Below the pieces are notes generated by a model, which saw nothing but the letters and a program-made list of their open reading frames with translations, was not told the DNA's origin and ran no database searches. 64,000 bases of DNA, taken from positions 186,001 to 250,000 of the forward strand of contig NZ_AEUD01000001.1 in assembly GCF_000192435.1 (NCBI RefSeq). Reading direction: 5' to 3'. Position 1 is the first letter of the stretch. The number at the start of each line of letters is the position of its first letter. Below, in pieces: positions 40,430 through 49,945 of the stretch. A program made the position numbers and the translations under genes. Source of the DNA: Gordonia neofelifaecis NRRL B-59395. GTDB lineage: Bacteria > Actinomycetota > Actinomycetes > Mycobacteriales > Mycobacteriaceae.

Positions 40430-40768
40430 TCAGCGAGGCTGCTGATCGAAGGGACGGACGCCGACGGCCGTGCCGTACGCGCACACCTCGACGCCGCCGG
40501 AACCGGCGTACTCGTTGGTCTCGAAACGGAAGGCGAGCACGGCGTTGGCGCCCTTGCTCTGGGCTTCGGCGGCCAATCGGCTGAGCGCCTCGTGGCGCGC
40601 CTCGTGCAGCAACTGGGTGATGCCCTTGAGCTCGCCACCGCCGATTGATTTCAGGCTCGCTCCGATGTTGGAGCCGATGTGACGGGATCGAACCGTGAGG
40701 CCGAAGACCTCGCCGAACACGTGCTCGATACGGTAGCCCGGCAGTTCGTTTGTGGTGACGATGATCAT
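40430..40768 (-). CDS. YbjQ family (UPF0145) protein
   Basis: A 112-residue protein of the YbjQ fold: [59 protein letters not shown] and EVCAYGTAV. The family forms pentamers and is annotated as putative heavy-metal-binding; its function is unknown. The -10 element TAGCTT lies six bases before the ATG, implying a leaderless mRNA. It is probably co-transcribed with the ACT protein and divergent from gatC. Confidence 0.88.
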   Translation of the reverse strand: MIIVTTNELPGYRIEHVFGEVFGLTVRSRHIGSNIGASLKSIGGGELKGITQLLHEARHEALSRLAAEAQSKGANAVLAFRFETNEYAGSGGVEVCAYGTAVGVRPFDQQPR

Positions 40769-40938
40769 GCGTCCAAGCTACGTGGTGCGGTACGGGCGAG
40801 CCACTCCAGGATCATTCGGCCGGTGCACGGTCCCTGCCCGGGCCCGGCCGGGACCGGCCGCATATCCTGGTAACCGAAACCCACTGTCCAAGAGCTCCCG
40901 CGGTGCGCCGTGATGTGAGCGCGAGCGAGAGGTCGACG

Positions 40939-41250
40939 ATGTCCACCGATTCCCAGCCGGCGATCAGCCGGGACGAGGTCGCGCATCTGGCGCGGTTGTC
41001 CCGCCTGGCGCTCGACGACGCCGAACTCGACACCTACTCGTCGCAGCTCGAGAAGATCCTGAGTCATGTCGCGCAGATCTCCGAGGTCGCAGCCGACGAC
41101 GTTCCGCCGACCGCGCACCCGGCCGACCTGCGCGACGTGCTGCGCGAAGACGTCGTCGTGCCCAGCCTCACCGCAGCGGAGGCGCTCTCCGGGGCGCCCG
41201 CCGTCGAACAGGAACGCTTCGCCGTTCCCCAGATCCTGGGAGAGGAGTGA
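40939..41250 (+). CDS. gatC: Aspartyl/glutamyl-tRNA amidotransferase subunit C
   Basis: A 103-residue Gat[34 protein letters not shown] and the C-terminal [27 protein letters not shown]. It stabilises the GatA-GatB complex, which converts Glu-tRNA(Gln) and Asp-tRNA(Asn) to the correct amides. The ATG at 40939 has a GAGAGG site and gives the usual family length; an upstream GTG in frame (40903) would add 12 residues. A TATCCT element at 40863-40868 is a candidate -10. Confidence 0.95.
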   Translation: MSTDSQPAISRDEVAHLARLSRLALDDAELDTYSSQLEKILSHVAQISEVAADDVPPTAHPADLRDVLREDVVVPSLTAAEALSGAPAVEQERFAVPQILGEE

Positions 41251-41252
41251 GC

Positions 41253-42740
41253 GTGAGCGACACCCGCACCGCCACTGACATCACCGGCCTGTCCGCGGCC
41301 GACCTGGCAGGCAAGATCGCCGCGCGCGAGCTGTCCTCGGTCGAGGTCACCCGCGCGCATCTGGACCGGATCGCCGAGATCGACGGCGAGCTGGGCGCCT
41401 TCCTGCATGTCGGGTCCGATGAGGCGCTCGCAGCGGCGCAGGCCGCCGACGACGCCATCGCGGCCGGCGACGCTCCGTCCGCGCTCGCCGGCGTGCCGAT
41501 CGCGCTCAAGGACGTCTTCACCACCGTCGACGCGCCGACCACGTGCGGCTCCAAGATCCTCGAGGGCTGGGTCTCGCCTTACGACGCGACCGTCACGGCC
41601 AAGCTCCGCGCCGCGGGCATTCCGATTCTCGGCAAGACCAACATGGACGAGTTCGCGATGGGTTCGTCGACCGAGAACTCGGCGTACCAGGTGACCCGGA
41701 ACCCGTGGGACACCACGCGCATCCCCGGCGGCTCGGGCGGCGGCAGCGCCGCCGCACTCGCCTCGTATCAGGCGCCGCTGGCCATCGGCACGGACACCGG
41801 CGGCTCCATCCGGCAGCCCGCGTCGGTGACCGCGACCGTCGGCGTCAAGCCGACCTACGGCACGGTGTCCCGCTACGGACTGGTGGCCTGCGCGTCGTCG
41901 CTCGATCAGGGCGGCCCGTGCGGTCGTACCGTCCTGGACACCGCGCTCCTGCACGAGGTGATCGCGGGCCACGATCCGCGCGACTCCACGTCGATCGACG
42001 TGGCGATCCCGGACGTGGTCGGGGCGGCGCGCGCGGGCGCCGCAGGTGATCTGACCGGCGTGCGGATCGGCGTCGTCAAGCAGTTGCAGGGCGAGGGCTA
42101 CCAGGCGGGCGTACTCGAGTCGTTCCAGTCGGCGTGCAAGCAGTTGACGGATCTCGGCGCGACCATCGTCGAGGTGGACTGCCCGCACTTCTCCTATGCG
42201 CTCGGCGCTTACTACCTGATCCTCCCGTCGGAGGTCTCGAGCAACCTCGCGCGCTTCGACGCGATGCGGTACGGGCTCCGCGTCGGCGACGACGGCACCC
42301 ACAGTGCCGACGAGGTCATGGCGCTCACGCGTGACGCCGGCTTCGGCCCGGAGGTCAAGCGCCGCATCATGATCGGCACCTATGCGTTGAGCTCGGGCTA
42401 CTACGACGCGTTCTACGGTCAGGCGCAGAAGGTCCGCACCCTGATCGCCGGCGACTTCGCCAAGGCGTACCAGGACGTCGACGTGCTGATCTCGCCGACG
42501 ACGCCGACCACGCCGTTCAAGCTCGGCGAGAAGGTCGACGATCCGCTGTCGATGTACCTGTTCGACCTGTGCACGCTGCCGGTGAACCTGGCGGGCACCG
42601 CCGCGATGTCGGTGCCGTCGGGCCTCGCGAGCGACGACGGCCTGCCCGTCGGTCTGCAGATCATGGCGCCCGCGCTCGCCGACGACCGGCTGTACCGCAT
42701 CGGTGCGGCCTACGAGGCGGCCCGCGGCCCCATCGGCTGA
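41253..42740 (+). CDS. gatA: Aspartyl/glutamyl-tRNA amidotransferase subunit A
   Basis: A 495-residue amidase-signature enzyme that releases ammonia from glutamine for the amidation step. The Ser-Ser-Lys triad lies in [10 protein letters not shown] (Lys), [13 protein letters not shown] and [13 protein letters not shown] (catalytic Ser). The start GTG at 41253 has AGGAG five bases upstream; a GTG at 41247 overlapping the gatC stop is almost equally possible. Its 3' end overlaps the convergent hydrolase gene by 31 bases. gatB lies 5.7 kb downstream, separated by unrelated genes. Confidence 0.96.
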   Translation: MSDTRTATDITGLSAADLAGKIAARELSSVEVTRAHLDRIAEIDGELGAFLHVGSDEALAAAQAADDAIAAGDAPSALAGVPIALKDVFTTVDAPTTCGSKILEGWVSPYDATVTAKLRAAGIPILGKTNMDEFAMGSSTENSAYQVTRNPWDTTRIPGGSGGGSAAALASYQAPLAIGTDTGGSIRQPASVTATVGVKPTYGTVSRYGLVACASSLDQGGPCGRTVLDTALLHEVIAGHDPRDSTSIDVAIPDVVGAARAGAAGDLTGVRIGVVKQLQGEGYQAGVLESFQSACKQLTDLGATIVEVDCPHFSYALGAYYLILPSEVSSNLARFDAMRYGLRVGDDGTHSADEVMALTRDAGFGPEVKRRIMIGTYALSSGYYDAFYGQAQKVRTLIAGDFAKAYQDVDVLISPTTPTTPFKLGEKVDDPLSMYLFDLCTLPVNLAGTAAMSVPSGLASDDGLPVGLQIMAPALADDRLYRIGAAYEAARGPIG

Positions 42741-43954
42741 GCCGGCCCGGCACAGCCCGACGGCATGCTCGCGACGGCCAGGCCCTGCTCGACGCCGTAG
42801 CGGTGTCCGTGGCCCGTCGGCACCTTCAGCGACCCGGCCAGATCGAGCACGGTTCCGACCATCGACGCGACCGGCAGCCACGGCAGCGCATCTGCCCGCT
42901 GCCGGTCGCCGTCGTCTCCGGCGATGCGAGTGACGGGACGCCACAGCAGTGCGGGACGGAACGCGGGAACCGGGTCGTCGGCGTTGGCCAGCACCACGCG
43001 GCGTTCACACGACCGCACGTCCTCGACGGTGCCCGCGGGCGGGCCGGCCAGCACCGTGCCCGCGAGATCGACGCCCGAGGCGTTCGCCCACCGGCGGGCG
43101 GCGTCGGCACCGACGGCGCCCAGACTCTGCCCGGCGAGGTACACCCGCGGTCGTCGATCCGGCGGAACCGTCGCGAGGCGGCGTTCGACGCTCGCGAGCA
43201 GCGCCGTCGCGCTGTCGCCTGCGTGATCCGGGGAGGAGACGAACGCGCGCCACGACGCGACGTCGTCGTACTGCAGTGCGAGCACCCGGACCGAACCGTC
43301 GAAGTGGCGGACGAAGCCGTCGACCGCGCCGGCGTCCACCCATCCCGATCCGGTGGGCACGGCGATCACCACGGCCCGCTGGTCGAGGCCGCCGTCGGCG
43401 CTCCAGCGCGCCGTCAGCCGGTCGGCACGCTGATCGAACGTGCCGGACTCGGTGAGTGGTCCGTAGATCATCGCCCGACTGTCCGGGACGTCCGGGCCGG
43501 ACGCCTGCGCCGGTGCGGGCAGGTGGAGGGCGGTGACCGCGACCAGGCTCGCCAACGACCCGCCGACCCAGATCCGTGCGGGCACGACCACGACGGCCAG
43601 CGCGGCCACGATCGGGATCAGACCGACGGCCAGTACCCACCCGGTGCCGACCGGTGGCGCGCCGACTGCCGCGCGCACGCTCAGTTCGTGCCGGACCGCG
43701 AAACCCAAGACGGCGGAGCTGACCAGCAGACCGGCGCCCAGCCACGCCCCGGACACCGCGGGCGCCGCCCGATTCCGGTATCGATCGACGGCCTGGCCCA
43801 CCAGCGCGCCGACCCCCATGCCGGCCAGCGTCAGCACCACCCCGGCGACGGTCGCGATCAGCGCCGATTGCGGCAGCATTCCCGGGGCCAGGGCGAGCAG
43901 GCGTCCGACGAGGGCGCCGACGGCGACGGCCGGCCGGATCCGCAGGCGGCTCAT
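42710..43954 (-). CDS. Membrane-anchored alpha/beta hydrolase family protein
   Basis: A 414-residue protein with about four N-terminal membrane helices ([75 protein letters not shown]) and a C-terminal hydrolase domain. The nucleophile elbow is [16 protein letters not shown] (GxSxG). The layout is that of the alpha/beta-hydrolase 9 family; the catalytic domain should be outside the membrane. Its ATG overlaps the stop of the phospholipase A2 gene, so the two are coupled. A longer frame to 44647 is sequence antisense or out of frame to that gene. The substrate is probably a lipid or ester. Confidence 0.82.
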   Translation of the reverse strand: MSRLRIRPAVAVGALVGRLLALAPGMLPQSALIATVAGVVLTLAGMGVGALVGQAVDRYRNRAAPAVSGAWLGAGLLVSSAVLGFAVRHELSVRAAVGAPPVGTGWVLAVGLIPIVAALAVVVVPARIWVGGSLASLVAVTALHLPAPAQASGPDVPDSRAMIYGPLTESGTFDQRADRLTARWSADGGLDQRAVVIAVPTGSGWVDAGAVDGFVRHFDGSVRVLALQYDDVASWRAFVSSPDHAGDSATALLASVERRLATVPPDRRPRVYLAGQSLGAVGADAARRWANASGVDLAGTVLAGPPAGTVEDVRSCERRVVLANADDPVPAFRPALLWRPVTRIAGDDGDRQRADALPWLPVASMVGTVLDLAGSLKVPTGHGHRYGVEQGLAVASMPSGCAGPAQPMGPRAAS

Positions 43955-44586
43955 TTCAGCCCCAACGTTTCCGCGGTGCGCGCCAGATAGCTCGTCGCGA
44001 TGTCGCCGTTGGTCTCCCGGACCGGCGGTCCGGACCGCTGACGCCAGGTGTTCACGGCGAGTCCGGTGCGTGCGGTCTCGGCGGCTGCGTGGCAGAACGG
44101 ATCGTCGCACGTGGCGTGCATGTCGGCGATCAGTCGGTCGTCGAGGGCGTTCCGCGCCCACGTGCCCGCCGGTCGGCCGGTCGTGTCCGCGTATCGCAGG
44201 AGGTCGTAGCCGAGGTCGTGCGCGCGGCAGGCGTCGGTGAAGCGGTCCGGCAGCGGGATCGGCGACGAGCAGTCCCCGCGCGGATTCACCGGGCGCCCGT
44301 CGACCAGGATCGGCGAGTAGCCGAGCCGGGCGGCGAAGTCGGCGGGCAGGTCGCCGAGCGCGTCCGACGGGTGCTCGCCGACCAGGTCGGCGACCACCCG
44401 CTCGGCCGGCGTGGCCAGATGCGTCGGTGCGGACACCCGTCCGGTGGTCGCCAGCGCCGAGCTGATCGGCAGCAGCCCGAACACCCCGACGGCCAGCGTC
44501 GCACCGGTGAGGAGCCTCAGGGACCATCGGCGGAAGTGATGTCGAACGTCGGATTCGTTGCTGGTCAGAGTGGATTTCTTGGGCAT
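43951..44586 (-). CDS. Secreted prokaryotic phospholipase A2
   Basis: A 211-residue protein with a signal peptide or membrane anchor (SLRLLTGATLAVGVFGLLPISSALA) and the PLA2 catalytic segment FTDACRAHDLGYDLLRYA, whose His-Asp pair activates water for hydrolysis of the phospholipid sn-2 bond. Four Cys flank this region (GDCSS, DACRA, ATCDDPFC) and may form two disulfides. It is translated as a unit with the downstream membrane hydrolase. It may be involved in membrane lipid turnover or act on host or competitor lipids; no data decide this. Confidence 0.85.
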   Translation of the reverse strand: MPKKSTLTSNESDVRHHFRRWSLRLLTGATLAVGVFGLLPISSALATTGRVSAPTHLATPAERVVADLVGEHPSDALGDLPADFAARLGYSPILVDGRPVNPRGDCSSPIPLPDRFTDACRAHDLGYDLLRYADTTGRPAGTWARNALDDRLIADMHATCDDPFCHAAAETARTGLAVNTWRQRSGPPVRETNGDIATSYLARTAETLGLK

Positions 44587-44753
44587 ACTCGAACGCTATG
44601 AGTCGGGCGTGCCCGCGCGGATCGCCCGCAGTGACGGTATTGCGCACGGTTCCGATGGGGGATCCGGCGGGCCTGCCTCACCCTCCGGGAGCAGGCGGAT
44701 CTCCCTCTCGTGGGGGAGGCGCCGGGACGGCGGGCCGACCTATCGTCGAAAGA

Positions 44754-46025
44754 ATGAAGTTCCCGTCCGTCGCCACCGTCCGCAGCTCCGTCGAGCGCGT
44801 GCACGACCGCCTCCCGCTCGACCGGGTCAGCGACCCCGCGCTGCACCGTTACCTGTCGCGGTGGCAGAACTGGCTCGCCGCCTTGGCAGCGGTGTCGATG
44901 ATCGCCGTCTGCTGGCCGGTCCTCGGTCAGATCACCCGCATGCCGGGGTTTCTGCTCCCTGTGTTCGCGGTCCTCGGCTGCGGCGGGATCGCCCTCGTGT
45001 TCGCCGGTGAGGAGGCGGTCCGGTTCGGCTGGGTCTCGGCGGTCCTCACCTCCGGAGTCGCGACGTTCGTCCCCTCGGACCAGGAATGGCCGATCCCCAT
45101 CCCGCTCTTCCTGCCGCTGCTCGCGCTGACCTTCGCCGCACTGTGCACGCAGCCGCTTCGCCGACTGCCCGTCGTGGTCGCGGCGACGGTCGGTGTGTTC
45201 GTCCTCGGCATGCCGCGCGAAGCGACGGTCGGCTGGAGTTTCGCGCTGGTCGTCGTCGGGATGGGCGTCGCCTTCCTGCGATACCGCGCGCGGTCGCAGC
45301 GCGAGATCGCCGAGCAGACCGAGGAGACCGAGGTGCTGCGCGCCCGCGAGGCGGTGCTCGCCGAACGATCGCGCATCGCCCGGGACCTGCACGACATCGT
45401 GGCGCACCGGATGTCGATGGTCGTGGTGATGGCGCAGACCGCTCCCTACCGGCTCGCCGCGGCCGACGAGGCGGAGGAGGTCGGTCCGGGTGCGAAGGCG
45501 GAGTTCGACGGAATCGCCGACGCCGCCAGGGAATCGCTCGACGAGGTCCGCCAACTGCTCGGCGTTCTCCGTCCTCACGGCGACGACGCGGATACCGTGG
45601 CGCTGGCTCCGGTTCAGGGACTCAGCGACCTCAGCGAGCTGATCGAGGGCGTGCAGGCGGTGGGGGTGGACGTCGAGCTGACCGACACCGCCGATCACAC
45701 GGTGGTCGCGCAGACCGTCGGCGCCGCGGTGTACCGGATCGTCCAGGAGTCGGTCACGAACGCCACCCGGCACGCGCCCGGCGCGGCGATCGCCGTCCGG
45801 ATCGAAGCCGACCCGGTGCACGAGGGACGGCTCGACGTCGAGATCGTCAACGGCGTCCCGACGCAGGCGGTCGGAGCGACGGTCGGCGGCGGACACGGCA
45901 TTCTCGGGATGACCGAACGCGCCCATGCGGTCGGCGGAAGTCTCACGGCCGCAGCGCGTCCCGGCGGCGGCTTCGCGGTCCGCGCCTCCCTCCCGGTCAG
46001 TCCGGCGACGCGAGCGGTCGCGTGA
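44754..46025 (+). CDS. Two-component sensor histidine kinase (NarL/DesK type)
   Basis: A 423-residue kinase with about six N-terminal membrane helices, then the HisKA_3 phosphoacceptor box ERSRIARDLHDIVAHRMSMV and an HATPase_c domain with VQESVTNATRHAPG and GGGHGILGMTERAHAVGG. The helices have little extracellular loop, so the signal may be sensed in the membrane. The ATG lies seven bases after TATCGT, implying a leaderless mRNA. The matching response regulator starts 37 bases after the stop. Confidence 0.93.
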   Translation: MKFPSVATVRSSVERVHDRLPLDRVSDPALHRYLSRWQNWLAALAAVSMIAVCWPVLGQITRMPGFLLPVFAVLGCGGIALVFAGEEAVRFGWVSAVLTSGVATFVPSDQEWPIPIPLFLPLLALTFAALCTQPLRRLPVVVAATVGVFVLGMPREATVGWSFALVVVGMGVAFLRYRARSQREIAEQTEETEVLRAREAVLAERSRIARDLHDIVAHRMSMVVVMAQTAPYRLAAADEAEEVGPGAKAEFDGIADAARESLDEVRQLLGVLRPHGDDADTVALAPVQGLSDLSELIEGVQAVGVDVELTDTADHTVVAQTVGAAVYRIVQESVTNATRHAPGAAIAVRIEADPVHEGRLDVEIVNGVPTQAVGATVGGGHGILGMTERAHAVGGSLTAAARPGGGFAVRASLPVSPATRAVA

Positions 46026-46062
46026 CGCGGCGGCGTCGAAGGCGTCGTCTAGGCTGAGCTCC

Positions 46063-46704
46063 GTGCCGACAACCGTGCTGATCGCCGACGACCAGGCGAT
46101 GGTCCGCGCCGGATTCGCCGCACTGCTGGGCGCCGCCGACGACATCACCGTCCTGGGCGACGCGGCCGACGGGCTGATCGCCGTCGACGAGGTGCATCGC
46201 CTCAAACCCGATGTGGTCCTGATGGACGTGCGCATGCCGCGACGCGACGGACTGTGGGCCGCCGAGCAGATCATCTCCAGCGGATCGTCGACCAAGGTCT
46301 TGATGCTCACCACGTTCGACATCGACGACTACGTGTATTCGGCACTCCGCATCGGCGCGTCGGGATTCCTGCTCAAGGACGCGCCCGCCGACGAACTGGT
46401 GCGCGCGGTGCGGGTGGTCGCGGCCGGCGACGCACTGCTCGCACCGTCGGTCACCAAACGGCTGATCGAGCAGGTGACCTCCCGGACCACGCGGAAGGCG
46501 ACCGCGGCCGCCGAATCGCTGACGCCCCGCGAGCTCGAGGTGCTGCTCACCGTCGCCGACGGCAAGTCGAACGGGGAGATCGCCGACGAACTGTTCGTCT
46601 CGGAGCAGACGGTCAAGACCCACGTCAGCAACATGCTGACGAAGCTCGGCCTGCGGGATCGCGCGCAGGCGGTCGTGTTCGCGTATGAGAACGGCTTGAA
46701 GTAG
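46063..46704 (+). CDS. LuxR/NarL-family response regulator
   Basis: A 213-residue regulator. The receiver domain begins TTVLIADDQAMVRAGFAALLG, with phospho-Asp in VVLMDVRMPRRDG and Lys in FLLKDAPADEL. The C-terminal HTH is LTPRELEVLLTVADGKSNGEIADELFVSEQTVKTHVSNML. It should be phosphorylated by the adjacent kinase. A TAGGCT element seven bases before the GTG suggests that it also has its own leaderless promoter. Target genes are unknown. Confidence 0.94.
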   Translation: MPTTVLIADDQAMVRAGFAALLGAADDITVLGDAADGLIAVDEVHRLKPDVVLMDVRMPRRDGLWAAEQIISSGSSTKVLMLTTFDIDDYVYSALRIGASGFLLKDAPADELVRAVRVVAAGDALLAPSVTKRLIEQVTSRTTRKATAAAESLTPRELEVLLTVADGKSNGEIADELFVSEQTVKTHVSNMLTKLGLRDRAQAVVFAYENGLK

Positions 46705-46807
46705 GTCGGTCACCGGGGGCGGCGGAAGTCGCTGACGCCCTGCCGGATACCGCGTTTCGTGTTGTGATTGACACCGAACCCGACTTCCGACGAGAGGGCC
46801 GTGATCG

Positions 46808-47839
46808 ATGGCACGAATCGGCATCCTGACTTCCGGTGGCGACTGTCCGGGCCTCAACGCGGTGATTCGCGGCACGGTCCTGCAGGGCCGGACGGTGCAC
46901 GATCAGGAGTTCGTGGGCTTCAAGGACGGCTTCTGGGGTCTGGTGTACGGCGAGGCGATCGACCTCGACCGGTCGGTGGTTCGCGGGATCTCACAGCAGG
47001 GCGGAACGATCCTCGGCACCAGTCGGTTCGGACCGTACACCGAGCCCGACGGGGGACCGGAGAACATCAAGCGGGCGCTGGAGCGGATCGGGGTCGACGG
47101 CGTGATCGCGGTCGGCGGTGACGGCACCATGGCCGCCGCGAACCGTCTGCTGGGCGACGGGATTCCGGTGGTCGGCGTGCCGAAGACCATCGACAACGAT
47201 CTGCAGGCCACCGACTACACGTTCGGTTTCAACACCGCGGTGGAGATCGCGACCGAGGCCGTCGATCGGCTGCGCACCACTGGCAACTCGCACAAGCGCT
47301 GCATGGTGCTGGAGGTGATGGGCAGACACGCCGGCTGGATCGCGATGTACTCCGGCGTCGCGGCCGGCGCTCACGCGATCCTGATCCCCGAACAGCAGGA
47401 GTCGCTGGAGCAGGTCTGCGAGTGGGTGCTGAGCGTGCGCGACCGCGGCCGGTCGCCGATGGTCGTGGTGGCCGAGGGATTCAAACTGCCCGAGATGGAT
47501 GAGGCGCACTCGCACAAGGGGATGGACGGATTCAACCGTCCTCGGCTCGGCGGCATCGCCGAGATCCTGGCGCCGCTCATCGAGGAGCAGACGGGGATCG
47601 AGACTCGGGCCACGGTACTCGGGCACATTCAGCGAGGTGGCGTGCCGAGTGCCTGGGACCGGGTGCTCGGCACCCGCTTCGGTCAGGCGGTCAGCGATCT
47701 CGTCGCCGACGGTCAGTGGGGCCAGATGGTCGCGCTGCGCGGCACCGACATCGTCCGAGTCCCGTTCCACGAGGCCGTGGGCCACACCAAGACCGTGCCC
47801 CTCGACTACTACCGCGGCGCGCGCGCGATCTTCGGCTGA
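46808..47839 (+). CDS. pfkA: 6-phosphofructokinase
   Basis: A 343-residue PfkA that phosphorylates fructose 6-phosphate in glycolysis. Motifs: RIGILTSGGDCPGLNAVIRG, VGGDGTMAAANRLL, the catalytic VPKTIDNDL and GHIQRGGVPSAWDR. The Gly in GGDGT fits ATP use, while Lys in PKTIDND is the residue seen in pyrophosphate-dependent enzymes; this mixed pattern is normal for actinobacterial ATP-PFKs. A GAGAGGG site lies eight bases before the ATG. It sits between gatA and gatB, as in M. tuberculosis. Confidence 0.96.
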   Translation: MARIGILTSGGDCPGLNAVIRGTVLQGRTVHDQEFVGFKDGFWGLVYGEAIDLDRSVVRGISQQGGTILGTSRFGPYTEPDGGPENIKRALERIGVDGVIAVGGDGTMAAANRLLGDGIPVVGVPKTIDNDLQATDYTFGFNTAVEIATEAVDRLRTTGNSHKRCMVLEVMGRHAGWIAMYSGVAAGAHAILIPEQQESLEQVCEWVLSVRDRGRSPMVVVAEGFKLPEMDEAHSHKGMDGFNRPRLGGIAEILAPLIEEQTGIETRATVLGHIQRGGVPSAWDRVLGTRFGQAVSDLVADGQWGQMVALRGTDIVRVPFHEAVGHTKTVPLDYYRGARAIFG

Positions 47840-47986
47840 CGCCGCGACGGGTCTCGGAAGGCTGTGCCCGACGAGTGTGTGCGAAGGTCCGCCCCAGCCT
47901 CGCCTGCCGCCCCCGGCTGATCGAGTAGCCGCGGCGTATCGAGATCCGCACATCGACGGATGACAACCCTGAGGCGAGCCTGGAGT

Positions 47987-48037
47987 GCTTGTGCCGTTGA
48001 CTGTGACCACCATGTGGTCACGACCAACGGCACAAGC
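47987..48037. terminator. Long bidirectional hairpin between pfkA and the PspC gene
   Basis: A perfect 13-bp outer stem (47987-47999 with 48025-48037) continues, after a two-base mismatch, into a perfect 8-bp inner stem GTGACCAC/GTGGTCAC with a 3-base loop. It lies between convergent genes. The rest of the 217-base gap shows nothing gene-like. Confidence 0.75.
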
Positions 48038-48056
48038 GAACAGCCCGGGGCCGGCT

Positions 48057-48296
48057 CTAGCTCTTCGGGATGATGATCCAGAGCAGGAGGTACAGCAGCA
48101 CCTGGGGGCCGGGGAGGATGATCGACGCGACGAACGCGACGCGGACCCAAGTGGAGTCGACGCCGAAGTACTCGGCGATGCCGCCCGCCACGCCGCCGAG
48201 CATCTTGTCGGAACTCGACCGGGTCAGGCGGCGCGAAGGCCGGCTCGGTTCGGGGTTGTACGCGCCGTCGGCGCCGGGGATGCTGGGATCGGTCAT
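48057..48296 (-). CDS. PspC-domain membrane protein
   Basis: A 79-residue protein: a Pro/Ser-rich cytosolic N-terminus, the PspC signature LTRSSSDKMLGGVAGGIAEYFGVDSTWVRV, and a membrane helix (FVASIILPGPQVLLYLLLWIIIP). PspC proteins take part in envelope-stress signalling or toxin-antitoxin-like control. The ATG at 48296 has an AGGAG site and gives a typical length; the longer frame upstream overlaps the gatB promoter. Confidence 0.88.
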   Translation of the reverse strand: MTDPSIPGADGAYNPEPSRPSRRLTRSSSDKMLGGVAGGIAEYFGVDSTWVRVAFVASIILPGPQVLLYLLLWIIIPKS

Positions 48297-48423
48297 GGCG
48301 TTCTCCTGTGTGGCTCGCGGTGATCTCGGTGCGGGCGAGGGCCCATGACTCCAACGTAGGTTCGCGGGCGGTATCGGGCATCGGGAAGCACCCTGAGTTC
48401 GGCCCCCAGATACGATGGACGCC

Positions 48424-49929
48424 ATGAGTGCGGCTATCGACGAACTGATGGACTTCGACGACGTCATCGAGACTTACGACCCGGTCATGGGCATGGAGGT
48501 CCACGTCGAGCTCGGGACGGCGACCAAGATGTTCTGCGGTTGCCCGACGACCTTCGGCGGCGAGCCGAACACCCAGGTGTGCCCGGCCTGCCTCGGCCTC
48601 CCCGGCGCGCTGCCGGTCGCGAACGCCAAGGCCGTCGAGTCCGCGGTCCGCATCGGTCTGGCGCTGAACTGCTCGATCCGCGAGTCGAGCGTGTTCGCGC
48701 GGAAGAACTACTTCTATCCGGACCAGCCGAAGAACTACCAGATCAGCCAGTACGACAAGCCGACGTCGTACGACGGCTATCTCGACGTGGTCCTCAGCGA
48801 CGGCACCACTTGGCGCGTCGACATCGAGCGGGCACACATGGAGGAGGACACCGGCAAGTCGCTGCACATCGGTGGCGCCACCGGTCGCATCCACGGGGCC
48901 AGCCACTCGCTGCTCGACTACAACCGTGCGGGCGTGCCCCTCGTCGAGATCGTCACGCGCCCGATCGAGGGCGCGGGCGAGCGGGCCCCGGAGATCGCTC
49001 GCGCCTACGTGACCGCCCTGCGCGATCTGCTGAAGTCGCTGAACGTCTCCGACGTCCGCATGGACCAGGGGTCGATGCGCTGCGACGTGAACCTGTCCCT
49101 GATGCCCAAGGGCGCGGCCGAGTTCGGCACCCGCACCGAGACCAAGAACGTCAACTCGCTGAAGTCGGTGGAGACGGCGGTCCGCTTCGAGATGCAGCGT
49201 CAGGCCGCGATCCTGTCGGCGGGCGGTGAGATCGTTCAGGAGACCAGGCACTTCCACGAGGCCGACGGCACTACGTCGGCGGGTCGCCGCAAGGAGACCG
49301 CGGAGGACTACCGGTACTTCCCGGAGCCGGATCTGCCGCCGGTCATCGCGAGCCCGGAGTGGGTCGAGGGCCTCCGCGCCACGCTGCCCGAGCTGCCGTG
49401 GGTCCGTCGCGCCCGGATCCAGGAGCAGTGGGGGGTGTCCGACGAGGTGATGCGCGACCTGGTGAACGTCGGCGCCGTCGACCTCATCATCGAGACCGCC
49501 GAGGCCGGCGCCTCCGCGGACGCGGCCCGCAGCTGGTGGGTCTCGTTCCTGGCCCAGCAGGCCAATACGCGCGACGTGGAGCTCGCCGAACTGGCGATCA
49601 CCCCGAAGCAGGTCGCCGAAGTGATCGGCATGGTCGACGAGGGCAAGCTCACCAACAAGCTGGCGCAGCAGGTGGTCGTCGCCGTGCTCGACGGTGAAGG
49701 CGAGCCCGCCCAGATCGTCGCCGACCGCGGGCTCGAAGTGGTCCGCGACGACTCGGCGCTGCAGAAGGCGGTCGACGAGGCACTGGCGGCCAACCCCGAC
49801 ATCGCGGACAAGATCCGGAGCGGCAAGGTGCAGGCGGCCGGAAAGATCGTCGGCGACGTCATGAAGGCCACCCGTGGCCAGGCCGATCCCGCCCGGGTCA
49901 AGGAGCTGGTGCTCGCCGCCTGCGAGTGA
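48424..49929 (+). CDS. gatB: Aspartyl/glutamyl-tRNA amidotransferase subunit B
   Basis: A 501-residue GatB that phosphorylates the misacylated aminoacyl-tRNA and binds the tRNA. It has [39 protein letters not shown] with zinc-binding Cys, [26 protein letters not shown], and a C-terminal YqeY-like tail ([20 protein letters not shown]). The start at 48424 is preferred because TACGAT (48411-48416) lies seven bases before it, a leaderless arrangement; an ATG nine bases upstream would start inside that element. Confidence 0.97.
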   Translation: MSAAIDELMDFDDVIETYDPVMGMEVHVELGTATKMFCGCPTTFGGEPNTQVCPACLGLPGALPVANAKAVESAVRIGLALNCSIRESSVFARKNYFYPDQPKNYQISQYDKPTSYDGYLDVVLSDGTTWRVDIERAHMEEDTGKSLHIGGATGRIHGASHSLLDYNRAGVPLVEIVTRPIEGAGERAPEIARAYVTALRDLLKSLNVSDVRMDQGSMRCDVNLSLMPKGAAEFGTRTETKNVNSLKSVETAVRFEMQRQAAILSAGGEIVQETRHFHEADGTTSAGRRKETAEDYRYFPEPDLPPVIASPEWVEGLRATLPELPWVRRARIQEQWGVSDEVMRDLVNVGAVDLIIETAEAGASADAARSWWVSFLAQQANTRDVELAELAITPKQVAEVIGMVDEGKLTNKLAQQVVVAVLDGEGEPAQIVADRGLEVVRDDSALQKAVDEALAANPDIADKIRSGKVQAAGKIVGDVMKATRGQADPARVKELVLAACE

Positions 49930-49945
49930 TCGCCGCCGGCGGACG

